This document shows, piece after piece, positions 39,952-51,699 of a DNA stretch of 64,000 nt (position 1 is its first letter; each line of letters begins with the position of its first letter). The DNA comes from Tipula vernalis (Eukaryota; Arthropoda; Insecta; Diptera; Tipulidae). The stretch spans positions 17,917,409 through 17,981,408 of the forward strand of contig OY282558.1 of NCBI GenBank assembly GCA_958295665.1, given 5' to 3'. The notes under the pieces were generated by a model. It saw only the letters and a program-made list of their open reading frames with translations, had not been told where the DNA came from and ran no database searches. The translations under genes and the position numbers were made by a program.

Positions 39952-42900
39952 ATGGAGTTTATAAAAATAGTAGACACATTGAGTTTTGAGAGTAGCAATT
40001 TGTCAGAAAGTTGGAGAGTTTGGAAGCAGAATTTCGATATTTTTTTCATCGCAATCGAAGGAGCTACAAAAAAAAGAAAAAGTTCAAGTGGCCATATTTC
40101 TTAACGCCATAGGACCAGAAGGGGTCGAAGTTTTCAATTACCTTCAATTTAGAAGAAGCAGACAGAAGCAAATTGGAAAAGATTGTAAGCGACTTTCAAC
40201 AATTCTGTCAGCCAATAAAAAACGAAGTTTATGAAAGTTTTGTATTCAGAAAGAGAATACAACAGGAAGGTGAACCGTTTGACACTTTTCTACTGGATTT
40301 AAAAAAATTGGTGAAGACATGTGTTTTCAAGGACGAACAATTGCAAAAGCGGTACTTAGAAACAGAAGAGCTTTTAGTGGATAAAGCTATAGAAATGGGG
40401 CGAGCAACAGAGACTTGCGAACTAGTGTGTTTTGTCCGGAATGAAATGTCAATTCAAACATTTCTAATAATAGATTCTAATGCAATACCAATTCTTGAAT
40501 TACAAGCATGTAAAGATCTAAAATTAATTGAACGCTTAGATAGTTTGAGTATAAATGAAAAAAATTCGTTTTTAGCTAAATATGCGGACAGTTTTAAAGG
40601 GCTGGATTGTTTTGTTGAAAATTTTAAGCTTGAATTAAAAGAAAACGTAAATCCAGTAGCCAAACCTTCACGTCGCATACCTTTGAAACTTATGAAACCT
40701 CTAACGCTGGAATTGAAAAATTTGGAAGAACGCGGAATTATTGAAAAGGTAGATGAACCAGCTGACTGGGTATCCAATATAGTGTTTGTTGAAAAACCTA
40801 ATAAGAATTTAAAAATATGTCTTGACCCTAAAAATATTAACGAAGCTATTAAATGTGAAAATTTTTTAATTCGTTCAGTTGAGGAAATTTCTGCAAAGTT
40901 AGCTAATAAAAAGTGGTTTTCAGTATAGGATTTAAAAGAAGGGTACTGGTAAATTAAGCTAGACGACAATTTTTATAAAATGTGTACTTTTAATACACCG
41001 TATGGCTGTTATCGGTTTAAAAGGTTGCCGTTCGGAATAAAATCAGCTCCTGAGGTATTTCAAAAATTGAACCATAGAAATTTTGCAGATAAAGAGGGTG
41101 TTATAGTTTATATAGATGATATTTTAATTGCGGCTACTAATATTAGTAAACATGATAGGATCTTAGAAAAGGTTATGAATAGAGCAATTGAATTGAATAT
41201 TAAATTCAATTTAAATAAATTCCAGTACAGAATTCAACAAGTTAATTTTTTAGGACATGTCATTTCTCAACAGGGAATCATGTGTGACCCAAATCGTACC
41301 AAAGCTATAGCAGAAATTGGCGTACCACAGTGTAAAAAATAATTACAGCGTCTGTTGGGGATGGTCAATTATATCAGAAGTTTTGTTCCAAATCTTTCAG
41401 ATATTTCTAATCCGCTTCGGGAATTATTGAAAAAAAAATGTTATTTTTCGATGGTTGCTGGCACAATCAGAATGTCTGGAGAATATTAAAAAGCTCATTA
41501 CTATTGCACCTATTTTAAAATCATTTGATTCAGTTAAAGAGATTACCATACAAGCTGACAGCAGAAAATATGGAATAGGGTGCTGTTTAATGCAAGAAGG
41601 AAAGCCGGTTTCGTTTGCTTCTCGAAGTTTAACCTAAGTAGAAATTAATCATTCACAAATAGAGAAAAAAATGCTCGCCATTTGTTTTTCTTGGATTTAC
41701 GGAAGAAAGATAACAGTAGTAGTGTTTTTTTATTCGCTCCGGATAGCTGCTATCGAGAGCCGTCATTTTTATAAGCCTAAATTTAAATTTGACGCGCTAT
41801 TTATTGGTAAACTAAACTTATTTAACATCAAACTATCATTTTTGATTCAATTGTTTACCAAAAACTTCATATAAAAAATATTTGGCTCTACCTATTTATA
41901 TGGAGCGCTATCGGGAGCCGAATTTTATATGGCGGCTCTCGATAGCAGCTATCCGGAGCGAATAAAAAAACACTACAAGTGATAACAGATCATAAACCAT
42001 TATTAGGTATTATGGCTAATGTGATCCGTCGGCAAAATTACAGCGTATGAAACTACGCTTGCTAAATTATGATATTAGCTTAAAGTTTGTGGTAGAAATT
42101 TTTTTTTATATTGCCGATTTGCTTTTAAGATATTTTAGTGAAAATGAACCTAGTACTGAAATCGAGGATTTGAGTGAGGTGATACATACAATAAATATTA
42201 GTGACGAGAAAAAAAAGATTATATAAAGAGGAAACTCAAAACGATGCAATATTAAGAAAGCTTAAAACAATTCTAAGTGAGGGTTGGCCGAACGAAAAAA
42301 GAAAATTAACTGATGAATTAAAAGTATCCTGGAAATTTAAAGACGAATTAATTTTAGAAGATGGACTAATATTTTACCAAGTAAAGGTAATTGTTCCAAC
42401 GTTTATAAGAATGGAGTTATTAGACGAATTAATTTATTGCAAATAAAGTCGCATCTTGAGAAGTGTGTCAAAAATTTAGAAACGCAAGCCAAAGGGATCA
42501 AATGATTCCTCACGACATTTCCCAACTTCCGTTTACTAAAATAGGAATGAATCTGTGTGAGTGCGTTGGTTCAAGTTTTCTAATAGTTGTAGATTATTTC
42601 TCCAAATATTTAGATATACTCGTAAGAGTGATCAAAAATAAAACAGCTGCCGAAATCATAAACAAATTAAAAGAAATATTCGCTGTGCATGGAATACCTA
42701 AAGAGATTGTCGCTGATAATATGCCTTTTAATTCGTACATTTTTCAAAATTTTGGAAAACAGTTAAACATAAAAATTACTATTACAAGGCCATATTACCC
42801 GAAAGCAAACGGAATGGCTGAAAGGGCTGTGCAAACTGCCAAAAATATTTTTTAAAAAATGTAAAGAATCAAATCAGGAATTATGGTTGGCTCTTCTTGA

Positions 42901-43255
42901 ATATAGAAACACGCCGATTTCTCAATTGGGGTTAGCGCCAAGTGAATTGATAATGGGATAGGAAAACTAGAACGTTAATTTCGGGAAAATAATTTTTCTT
43001 CGTTCCACACTCTTTACCTAATTTGGTTAATCAATTTAAATTAAAGTAGCAAAGAATGCGATCTTATTATAAACAAAATAAAATTATTTGGTAGATTTTC
43101 GGGAAGGTGAAGATATTTGGTTTTGAAATGGTAATCAATGGATTAAAGCTAAAATTAATAAGAGGCATGATACCCCGCGGTCATCGGATCGAGTTGGATG
43201 ACGGACGAGTTGTGAGAAGAAACTCATTTTGTTTAAGACATGCAAAGTGATTATG
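39952..43255 (+). pseudogene. Ty3/gypsy retrotransposon gag-pol remnant
   Basis: ATG at 39952 begins a gag-like region (SESWRVWKQNFDIFF) that changes frame near 40080. At about 40425 gag runs straight into the end of the protease region (FLIIDSNAIPILELQACKDL), so the zinc knuckle and catalytic Asp are deleted. RT follows: PLTLELKNLEERGIIEKV, a stop at 40926, KRLPFGIKSAPEVF and catalytic VIVYIDDILIA. RNase H starts at QADSRKYGIGCCL and is split by a MITE. Integrase at 42463-42855 has LIVVDYFSKY, EIVADNMPFNS and NGMAERAVQTAKN, which contain the DDE residues, then a frameshift. Similarity ends near 43250. No LTRs are recognised. Confidence 0.88.
41722..41973. mobile_element. 252-bp MITE with 41-bp perfect TIRs in gypsy RNase H
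   Basis: The ends are perfect inverted repeats over 41 bp, beginning GTGTTTTTTTATTCGC and ending GCTATCGAGAGCCG. They are flanked by TA on both sides (41720-41721 and 41974-41975). The host frame reads across the site in frame once the element and one TA are disregarded, joining YGRKIT to DHKPLLG. TA duplication points to Tc1/mariner mobilisation. The terminal sequence differs from the Tc1 element at 33348, so that element is not the obvious driver. Confidence 0.95.
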
Positions 43256-44527
43256 TTCACCAATAAAAATAAAAAATTAGATTAAGAAATATTAAAGTAA
43301 AACTAACTCGAATTTTCATGTGATTCTGCAGATGATTGAGTTAGTATTAGGTTCGAGGCAATGCATTAAATATGTACCAATAGGAAATTCATATTATATA
43401 AATGTTAGTGGCCTTTTATATATTATAAGTGTAATCATTGAAATATAATGAAAAGAATATAATAATCCTCCAGCGGTGGAGATTCGCAAACATTCGGTTG
43501 AGTTGGTAATGGCACTTTTCTACCGTTTTGTTTAATACACAGACAGCCATCCGAACAAGTCTACAATTTCTTTTAATACGATTGCCCAGCAATCCGGCAT
43601 GCTCAATAAGCTAAGTATTTTCGGACTGTTTAAAATATAAATGAAACATAGAATACAAAATTACTCTTACACATGAGCTTTTCCTTGGTATGTGAGGTGT
43701 TTTGCTCATACTTTTAATTGTTAGAGACTACTGATAATATTTTAATTTGTCAGTTGATTTCATACTTTGAAAAATTTGAAAATTTTGAACCTTACGATCA
43801 TATCTGATGTACGAGCATTTTCCATTTTGCTTTGGAGTACGAATTTCAATTCGGTTTCGTTACCAAATAGGCCCAAATAGACCAAGCTACCTGTCCTTAG
43901 TATCCACTTCCGATACTAAAACTTTAACCGATTTAACAATTCTGTACATTTATTTGAGGATTATATTTCTGTTACGTAAACATTTAAACAGGAAGAAAGA
44001 ACTTGCCGAACTGATAAATTGAAACCTTAATATGCCGTTGCCTGAAATGCATATTTTATTACCTTTCGTAACAAAATATTTGTGTAAGCGCGGAATTTTG
44101 AATTAAATTTTCAGGAAAATGTTGGATCAGCTCAAAAATTTGTCGAGTTGAAATTTGTAGCCGCCAAAAGGAAGTGTGGTAAGTACTGGTCTAGACAGAC
44201 CTAGGCCAACTTTTCAAATTTTTATTTTGTCCAAAGCTCCAAACCAAAATACTAAAATTGTGTGGGCGCTTAAGCCTCCTCACACTGTGAAGCATAAATC
44301 AAGATTTCCTTTGGAATACTTTCAATTCTATTGTTTAGGATTACATATCACCGAAGCATGTTTCACAACTGATCTGACATAAGTATAATATTCAGGGATT
44401 TATAGTGAATGGATCATAGAATTTCCTTCCATTATGTTAATGAAACCCTATAAAGAGTATTTTAAAGAAAACTTTTTACTTATTACATTGCATCTATGCT
44501 TACACTAAGATCATAGATATTGTAAAC
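43256..44527. other. Gene-free stretch
   Basis: No supported gene. Open frames at 43807-44022 and 44176-44382 have no recognisable domain or motif. Confidence 0.5.
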
Positions 44528-45930
44528 TCTTGCGTTCGGTCAGTGTCAATTTTCGAATCATCAATGTACCGTACTATTCCGAATACTGTACCAGTTATAT
44601 TAGTGTACCACTGGTGCACTGTTAGGTATAAACGGTCTAATTACTGTACCATGGTACACTATTAATTCTTCTCTCTTTTCTCCTCTCTTTTTCCTGTTAT
44701 AAACGTTTTAGATACTCGAACAAACAGGTATTTTTTATTTTTGCTCGAGTAATACGAATTTAATGAATTCAATCGTGTTCGCGCACTAAATAAGTTGTTA
44801 CCTAACATTTATATATTACCATAGTATAGTCTCATTGTATACAAAGTGTTTTACTAGTGTGTTAACTAACTAAAATTGTAGGTACGTGTCACTTTATGAT
44901 TTAATAATGTTATTGATATGCAAGTGAATACTGCTTGGAAAAAAAATCAAATTGACACTCAAAAAATAGATTTACTGTTAATGATATTTTCTATAGACTT
45001 GAAAAAAAAATCCTCGTGTTTTATTACTAAATAACGTTAAAGTAACAGTGTGCGATGTTGGATCAATGAATATAAAATTAATTAAGCATTGGGTCACTTC
45101 TTGCTTTGCTAGACTTAAGGGTTCATTTAGTAAAAATAAGTCGCTGTTATTGATGAAATCTTTTGGATCACATTTGAAACCAGAAGTAGTTGGTCTCCTT
45201 CAGAGTAAATACTATACAGAAACCCTGTTTATTCCCCTGAAAACGACATTCTTCCAGTAACCTCTTGATGTTTCCATAAACGCTGATTTTAAAAAAAACG
45301 ATGCGGGATATCTGGAATAAACGGATTGAAGAGGTACCAGACGTTTTTACCACAAAGGGATATCGAAAGATTCCTGAGTATCAAAATCTGGTGAATTTTG
45401 TAAGTGAGGCAGTTAAGCGGGTCAATCCGGAAATTATTAAGCGCTCCTTTGATTGTTGTGGTATATCTGGTGTCAGAGAAGTTATTCCGACATATAAGTA
45501 CAATAATCGTCTAGCACAAATTGTTAAGGGTGAATATGAATTGCGGCTGAAAATGCATCAAGCAACGAACAATCTGATCCTAGTGAAGAATCAAATAGCT
45601 CAAGTGAACTACTAGATGTTCTGCATTAAAGTGCCTACTAACTGAATGGATCCAATTAAATAATTGTTAAGCTTAGCTGATGAAATGGGTACTAGTTTGT
45701 ATTTTTTAAATGTTTCAAAAAAGATTGAATTTTCACAAAGACTAGACTATACTATGAATTAAAAATGTACCACTGGTACACTGTTTGGAATAAAAGGTCT
45801 AATTAGTGTACCATAGTATAATATTAATTCTTCATTTTCAAGCTTCTAAGAGTGTAAAATTCGAATAGTGTACCATGCTACATTATTCGGAATGTATAGT
45901 ATAAGACACCTGCAAAACTTGAAACATTGG
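44528..45930 (+). mobile_element. pogo/Tigger-type element with iterated GTACCA motifs
   Basis: A decayed transposase gene (45030-45615) is flanked by AT-rich non-coding DNA carrying many copies of GTACCA and its complement TGGTAC: near 44565, 44590, 44606 and 44650 on the left and near 45770, 45815 and 45870 on the right. A ~75-bp block (GTACCACTGG-GCACTG to ATTAATTCTTC) is directly repeated at about 44605 and 45768. ATTCCGAAT / ATTCGGAAT is placed symmetrically near both ends. The start may be CAGTGTCAATTT at 44539, CAGT being usual for pogo/Tigger. Exact ends and TA duplication were not resolved. Confidence 0.6.
45030..45615 (+). pseudogene. pogo/Tigger DDE transposase, C-terminal half, dead
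   Basis: The frame from 45048 contains KNKSLLLMKSFGSHLKPEVV and ETLFIPLKTTFF, then a TAA at 45258-45260, then PLDVSINADF and, after a +1 shift in a run of eight A, MRDIWNKRIEEV. This is the pogo/Tigger order: the second catalytic residue in LLxxDSFxxH, then PPxxTxxxQPLDVxxxxxFK with the third. Here the second Asp is Lys (LLLMKSFGSH). The C-terminal AVKRVNPEIIKRSFDCCGI matches the remnant at 10023. The N-terminal DNA-binding half is missing or unrecognisable. Stop, frameshift and lost catalytic residue all show it is inactive. Confidence 0.82.
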
Positions 45931-45954
45931 ACTAAATAAAAATTATGAAAAGTA

Positions 45955-46720
45955 GTAGTCCAAGATACATTCTGGCAATACCTTGTGAAATACGGTATGT
46001 TAAACGACAGACGTGCTGAAGTACTTGCTCGTCGTTTGTAAACGTTTTTCTGTTAAGAAAATTTTGAAGCAAATAGGTGCTAATCGGTTGGAGAATGTCT
46101 GTTGAGTATAGCGAATGAGGGAAAGTGGACCATCATAGTTACAATATATAGCGAAATAATATAGCCTGGGTGTTCCTATCAGTGTGAGGTCTAGCATTGT
46201 CATGGAATGGCAGTATTGGAATAAATCAATTCTGGACGCTTTCTTTCATTTGTTGTGGGTTTTAAACATACACCACCATTCATAAAATGAAATTTTCCTG
46301 CCATGAACTCTATAGGTTTAGGATCAGATGGCAGGGGTATTCTTATTCAGCTCCTCTCTTTTCCTGACAAAATTTTCATATGTTCATACATTTTCATCCT
46401 CAGTAACAATATTGGCCAAGAAAGGCTGATTTGTTTGTTGTGAGAGATTTGTTAACCACAATCGACATTCTGTTACCTTATTGTTTTCATTGAGAGTGTG
46501 TGGACTCTAAGCTTTGAAACTTTTCCTAGTTTCTCAAGGTGACACCACACACTTGGTTGAGATACATTGAGCTTCTCTGCAATTTCTCGCATTATTTGGT
46601 GGAACACTGCTTATTTCTTCAGCTGTTGACCTAGCTTTGGAATTTTCCAATTCTACCACTTGTATATTTTACGAAAATCTATCTAAATTCAGAATGGCCT
46701 ACCTATACCTACTCTTTACA
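45955..46720 (-). pseudogene. mariner (DD34D) transposase remnant
   Basis: On the minus strand, REIAEKLNVSQPSVWCHLEK matches the second helix-turn-helix, HTLNENNK the WVPHxLxExxK linker, FLANIVTEDEN the first catalytic Asp (FLxRIVTGDEKW), HDNARPHTD the second, and LYSTDILQP stands for YSPDLxPSD with the third. These blocks fall in different frames with several stops, so the gene has decayed, but the order and spacing are those of mariner. The N-terminus near 46700 is vague. Confidence 0.8.
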
Positions 46721-49700
46721 AACAAAACTATCACCCCAATACAATAAATGGCAGTTTCTGAAAAATTTCAAATTTGCTCTACCTGCATCGGCAAATATTT
46801 ATGAATCATACCAATACTTGGTTGAAGTGATCGAAAATCTTCTGTCTTATGATTACCCTTACAATTTGCACATATATATTTAATATACTTTTTTTAGTGG
46901 ACATTCAACGTTTTTGTTGTATCACTGCAATATTTACATTAAGATATGTTGCAACTACACTTTTGCATAACAAATCGCCGACCTCATCAACTCACAATAA
47001 TGCCATCTTAAAAGCTAATGAAAAATGGCACAAACAATAAAACTACACACAGCAACCCCATACAACCCTCGGCTTTTCTAGCCACGGTGAATCACGGTTA
47101 TTGAGGTGAGGCCATAATAGGGTTAATTTTCTTTAATTTGTCACAATATTTTTTGTGACATTTTGAAAAAGTCACTTGAACAGAATCGATTTTTAGTACT
47201 CACAATTTTAATCATTTTATAAAATATCTGCAAACAAGCACTTATAGACAGACATATTTCAATTAGAGTGCAACGCACTATAATTCTAATTAGTTTTGTT
47301 CTAGTGTGTCGATTAATTTTCTTTCTGAATAGTTTTAGGTACACTTTGCCTAAATATTTTTATTTCGCTAGAATTTATTAGAATATAATCCAACAAGTTG
47401 GAATATTTATATATAATGATCGATTATTACCTATAGGGCTACACCAAAATAAAAACAACAACAACAATTCCAAAATACTTAAATGTAGAAACATCATTTT
47501 TCATTCAAAACATTTTTTTTCGTTATCGCATTATTATTGTTGTATTGTGTTATCTGTTGTGCGGTATTTTCCCATCATTTCTATTTTCATTTTATTTCTT
47601 TGTTTTTCACTCTCTGTCCATCTCTCGTCCCATTACAATACCACTACATCCTGCCCCATTATAATAATAATATTTTCTGTAAAATGCGAGATGAATTTAA
47701 AAAATGTTGATTTATAATAAAACACCTTGAAATATTTTTACCGCATGCAACTTGGTCGCGCGAATTTTTCCTTTTAGTATCGGCTAAGTACTAAGGTGTA
47801 CATAGTTTAATAATAAAAATGGTATATGGATAGGACATCATCATTAAAATGTTTAATTACATAGAACCGTGTATAGCTTAGTCAGGATATTAAATATTTT
47901 TTTACATTTTTTATGACTGAAGACATTTTTTTAATTAAACCGAATGAACGATGTCCATTAAATTTATAAAATTAAAAAACAAAACCTTCCGATTTATGTC
48001 TGATCTGTACAACAATAGACGATGAGATATCCTTGTTTATTTACTAAACGTATTTTATGAAACATAAAAAAAAAAATGTCTAAGGAACTGAATAACAAAA
48101 CAAACATTCACTGTGTGTATTAAGGAGTATGGGAAGACGACGACAAAAAATTCACTTCACACCTTACATATTTGTTGTGTTATTCTATTATTATTGTTAT
48201 GATTATTATTATTATTTGTCGATTTTATTCTTTTATCATTTTTTTTTTTTTTTTTATTCAAAATGTATAACAAAAAATAAGTGTCAAACCAAGTGCGAAG
48301 AAGTGCCTGCGAATGAAGTGTTAAAGTAATATAATACCTTTTATATTCAGAAATTCCTTTCGATTTTTTCGTTATGTGTAAACAAACCAAAAAAAAAAAA
48401 AAAAATGTACGTATAATGATATTCAAGGAGATGTCTTCATATACACATAGGTAAACACTTTGTATATAAAAGGCTAACACGACGAAAGGAAATGTTTAAT
48501 TAACACACAATGTATATCGATGTCTCCATTAAAACAATCAAATATCTATAAAATTTTGTACGCATTATCAATAATACATCCTGTGTCTCAGTAACAGACG
48601 AACAAGCATAATTTTCCCAACATAAAATTAAGTTCGACAAACACAAAACAATAATAACATAAAAACGCAATAAAGACCTCATAATCATGAAAACTAACCA
48701 TGATAACATAATCATTATAATAATCTACCACCGCATGATTATGTGTCGTGATGAGGAGCGTATAAAACAAAAGCATAAATGCTCGTTATGTTTGCCCCGA
48801 TATATATGTACGTGTATTTTATGTATTTAGATCCAATGAATTAAGATTGAGTTTTATGTACATATGCTGGTTTTGGCGTGCGCGGTATACAAGAAGTCGT
48901 TATATAGTTCGAAAATGTATTTTATTCTTTGTCTTATTTGTCACACATATGTATACCTCTCGTATATCACGTACACATTTTACTTCTTTTATACACACAG
49001 ACCTTTTTTGATATTCATCCAAATTCGTCGTTTGTGCACAAAGCACGTTTTATTCAAAATGATTTTTATTTCTCATGTAAATAGTACATTATACAAAATA
49101 CCACGACGATTGTTAATATACACATATCCAACTTCCGTTTTCGCCACGATCAATCCATTTTAATTAATTTATTTTTTGTTCCTTTGCGTCGTTACCAACA
49201 AATCAAATTTCCAATTCCACCAAAATAATTTTTGTTCATCAATCAAACTTTTTGTTTTTTTAGTTCTGCATAAAATTTAAATCTGTTTATTGTGTTGTTT
49301 GTATAATAAATATAATAAGGACTCTGAATTTCTTCCTCCCAAGTACCTATGTAAAATACGTATTTAGTGTACCACACCGGTTAATTAAAATACGAACAAC
49401 TTCTTTATTCACCGAATAAATTTACATATTTTTGGCTTCGAATAATTTATTTAGGATATAGCTCGGGCACAAGATTTTTTTACATTCATCCCCAATAAAA
49501 TGTTTAAAAAAAAAACGGTTATGGATTTCTCAAGTGAATTTACGGTACACATTCGAAACGTATACATACATAAATACATAGATGGGAATAACATTTTGGT
49601 TTTAATTGACACATTTCTTTCGAAAAGCATAATATGCTTTAGGGCGCAGACGAAAATTTGATATTAAGCAAAGCATTTTTTATTTTATCGTTGATACAAA

Positions 49701-50159
49701 TGTTGAGGTACGAATTCTTTACTCAAATTTTAGTACAAAATTAAACATCTCCAGACCGAAACCCATTGATTGGTGTCGTTAAATCTGTGTGTTGTTTTTT
49801 GTTCAATTTCGAACGAATTAAATCTCTTATGGAGCTGTCATATATGATAATCGAATGACACTAAGATCCAGACTATCTTGATAATACAGAAAATGAAATT
49901 TTTACTCCACACCTGGCTCTTGAACAAAAAGAGCTAGTGTCTGAACTTTATGGAGTGTCCCATTGACAACCATATAATATGATGTGTCAAGGACCGGCCA
50001 GAACTAATTACTGACCTAGTAAAACTTGAGACGTGATCGTAGCTATTGAGATTATAAACATATCTGATGGTGTTCTTGAATGAAATTTGCAGCATATGCT
50101 TGGTTCTGACATCACAGTTCGAGTAAATTATTTCGCAATAATTTATATGGGGAAGTATA
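46721..50159. other. Gene-free AT-rich stretch
   Basis: I find no supported gene. It contains T runs (48237-48256), A runs (48391-48405) and TATGTACATA-type motifs. Short frames at 48129-48329 (MGRRRQK start) and 48864-49163 look like chance frames in low-complexity sequence. Its texture resembles 1-5600 and 57400-61400. Confidence 0.5.
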
Positions 50160-51510
50160 AAAGATTTAACTAAATAAATTTAGGCACATGGTCATTACAC
50201 GACAAGCTACCATTAATCGTTAATCCCAAATTACTAACACTCTCTGAATATGGTACTAGGTTATGCTCATTGCGAACGTTAGGTGGATTTGTTATTATAG
50301 GTTTGGAAAAAATGAAAGCTTTGCATTTAGATATATTTAAGCAAATACCATTTTTTGTACACCAATTATGAATACTGTTTAAATCGTTAATCATGTTTTC
50401 AAAGAATGTGGTAATTTGATGAACATCGTCAGCATAAAAATGAAATTTACTGAATTGTTTATTATTCGCTAAGTCATTCAGGTATTTGCTGAACAAAAGT
50501 TGCCCTAAAATACTATACCTTATTATTATTATTATTGGGGGGGGGAGCCATGCGGGCGATCAGCCACTTCGCACTGCGACCTAAAAGTTCTATTGTGCTG
50601 GCCCCTGCTTAATTATCCGTCCAGTCAATATTCAGGTTCTTAATGAACCTGACAATATTGCCTCCCGGTACGTGATACATACTATCTGGGCTTATTGCTC
50701 TCCCTCCTAGATGTTTACTACAGCATGTAGTTCCGCTAGAAAGACGGTAGCATTGGAGCTCAAGGACCTCGAGAGGGTTGTCCCACTCCCGTATATTCCT
50801 ACTCCTGCCCCGTATTCCGTTTGATTTTACTCTTACGAGTTGCTGGGAATTGCAAATCACCTGTAGGTCACCCAGCTATACTACAGGAAGGCTAAATAAA
50901 ACTGGAGGGTGCCTGGTATCCAGAGTCCGCATATTTTGGGCTGATTAACCTATCAGCCATTCATCTTTCGGCATATGCTGTTCCACCTTAGATTAGGGTT
51001 TTTTGTCAAGGTTTTTTTCTTTAGCGCCGTACTTTAGCCTGTGCCAAATGGCCTAAAATGTGCCAAGTGGCCTTAGTTACCAGTGGTTGCCACGAGGAGG
51101 CAGTACGTACACTTGCGAATTGTGAACAGGTTACCCCTTACACAATTGTACCCATCACGTAGCTGCCTAATGACAAGACCAGAACAGCCCACGTGATGCG
51201 CACCCTACTGGAAGGTTACGGAGCTGGTAGATTAATCTACTCAACTTTGATCCCCCCCTCCAATAGACGCCGAACCACCAATACTATACCTTGAGCAACA
51301 CTAGAAGACTGAACCCAATAGTTAAATATTGAACCATTAAATTTTACTCTTTGTTTTTCTCTGATCTTTAATGCAGTTGACGAGAATTGATATCACTACA
51401 TTAGTTTTTGTAAAAGTGACACATGATCAAGGCAGTCAAATGCCTTACTAAAATCAAAAAGCACAAATTTTTAATTACTTAACGACTTAGACGTTTCTTG
51501 TTTTTGCCAG
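50160..51510 (-). pseudogene. LINE reverse transcriptase remnant, interrupted by a retroposon
   Basis: On the minus strand, 51500-51293 encodes LFDFSKAFDCLDHV and KFNGSIFNYWVQSSSVAQGIV, matching the DFSKAFDxxxH block and the VxQGSxLGPxLF block. After the insertion at 50522-51279 it resumes with LFSKYLNDLANN, the catalytic FHFYADDVHQI and, further on, NISKCKAFIFSK and SNLGLTINGSLSCNDHV. Stops occur in the first part. The gene is cut off at both ends. This is the longest RT stretch among the three LINE fragments in the window. Confidence 0.8.
50522..51279 (-). mobile_element. 758-bp retroposon with (TAA)n tail and 13-bp target duplication
   Basis: AATACTATACCTT occurs immediately before (50509-50521) and after (51280-51292) the insert. 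The LINE frame it interrupts is continuous when the insert and one copy are disregarded. On the minus strand the insert begins GGTGGTTCGGCGTC and ends C9 followed by an AAT/TAA repeat tail. A tail of TAA repeats is typical of I-clade LINEs and SINEs that use their machinery. It is much more GC-rich than its surroundings. One minus frame (50860-50609) ends with VPGGNIVRFIKNL, faintly like the end of a LINE ORF2. It is either a 5'-truncated LINE or a SINE. Confidence 0.88.
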
Positions 51511-51699
51511 GGGCGTAACCCGAGCCGTTTTTTATGCAATTGGAACTAATTGCATTATAGCTAATTGTAGTGATATCATCATCATCAACAAGACTAAAAC
51601 TAAACGTAAATTGCTGTTACGGCCATCTGCGATGCTCCAAAGTAATAAAAAATCTGTTATTTTCGTATTAAAGTGGTTACTTTGTTGCGAGAGGAATGG

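Noticed and set aside
48129..48329. MGRRRQK frame with Tyr- and Phe-rich tail
   Set aside because: Most of it is translation of T-rich low complexity; no domain and no splice support.
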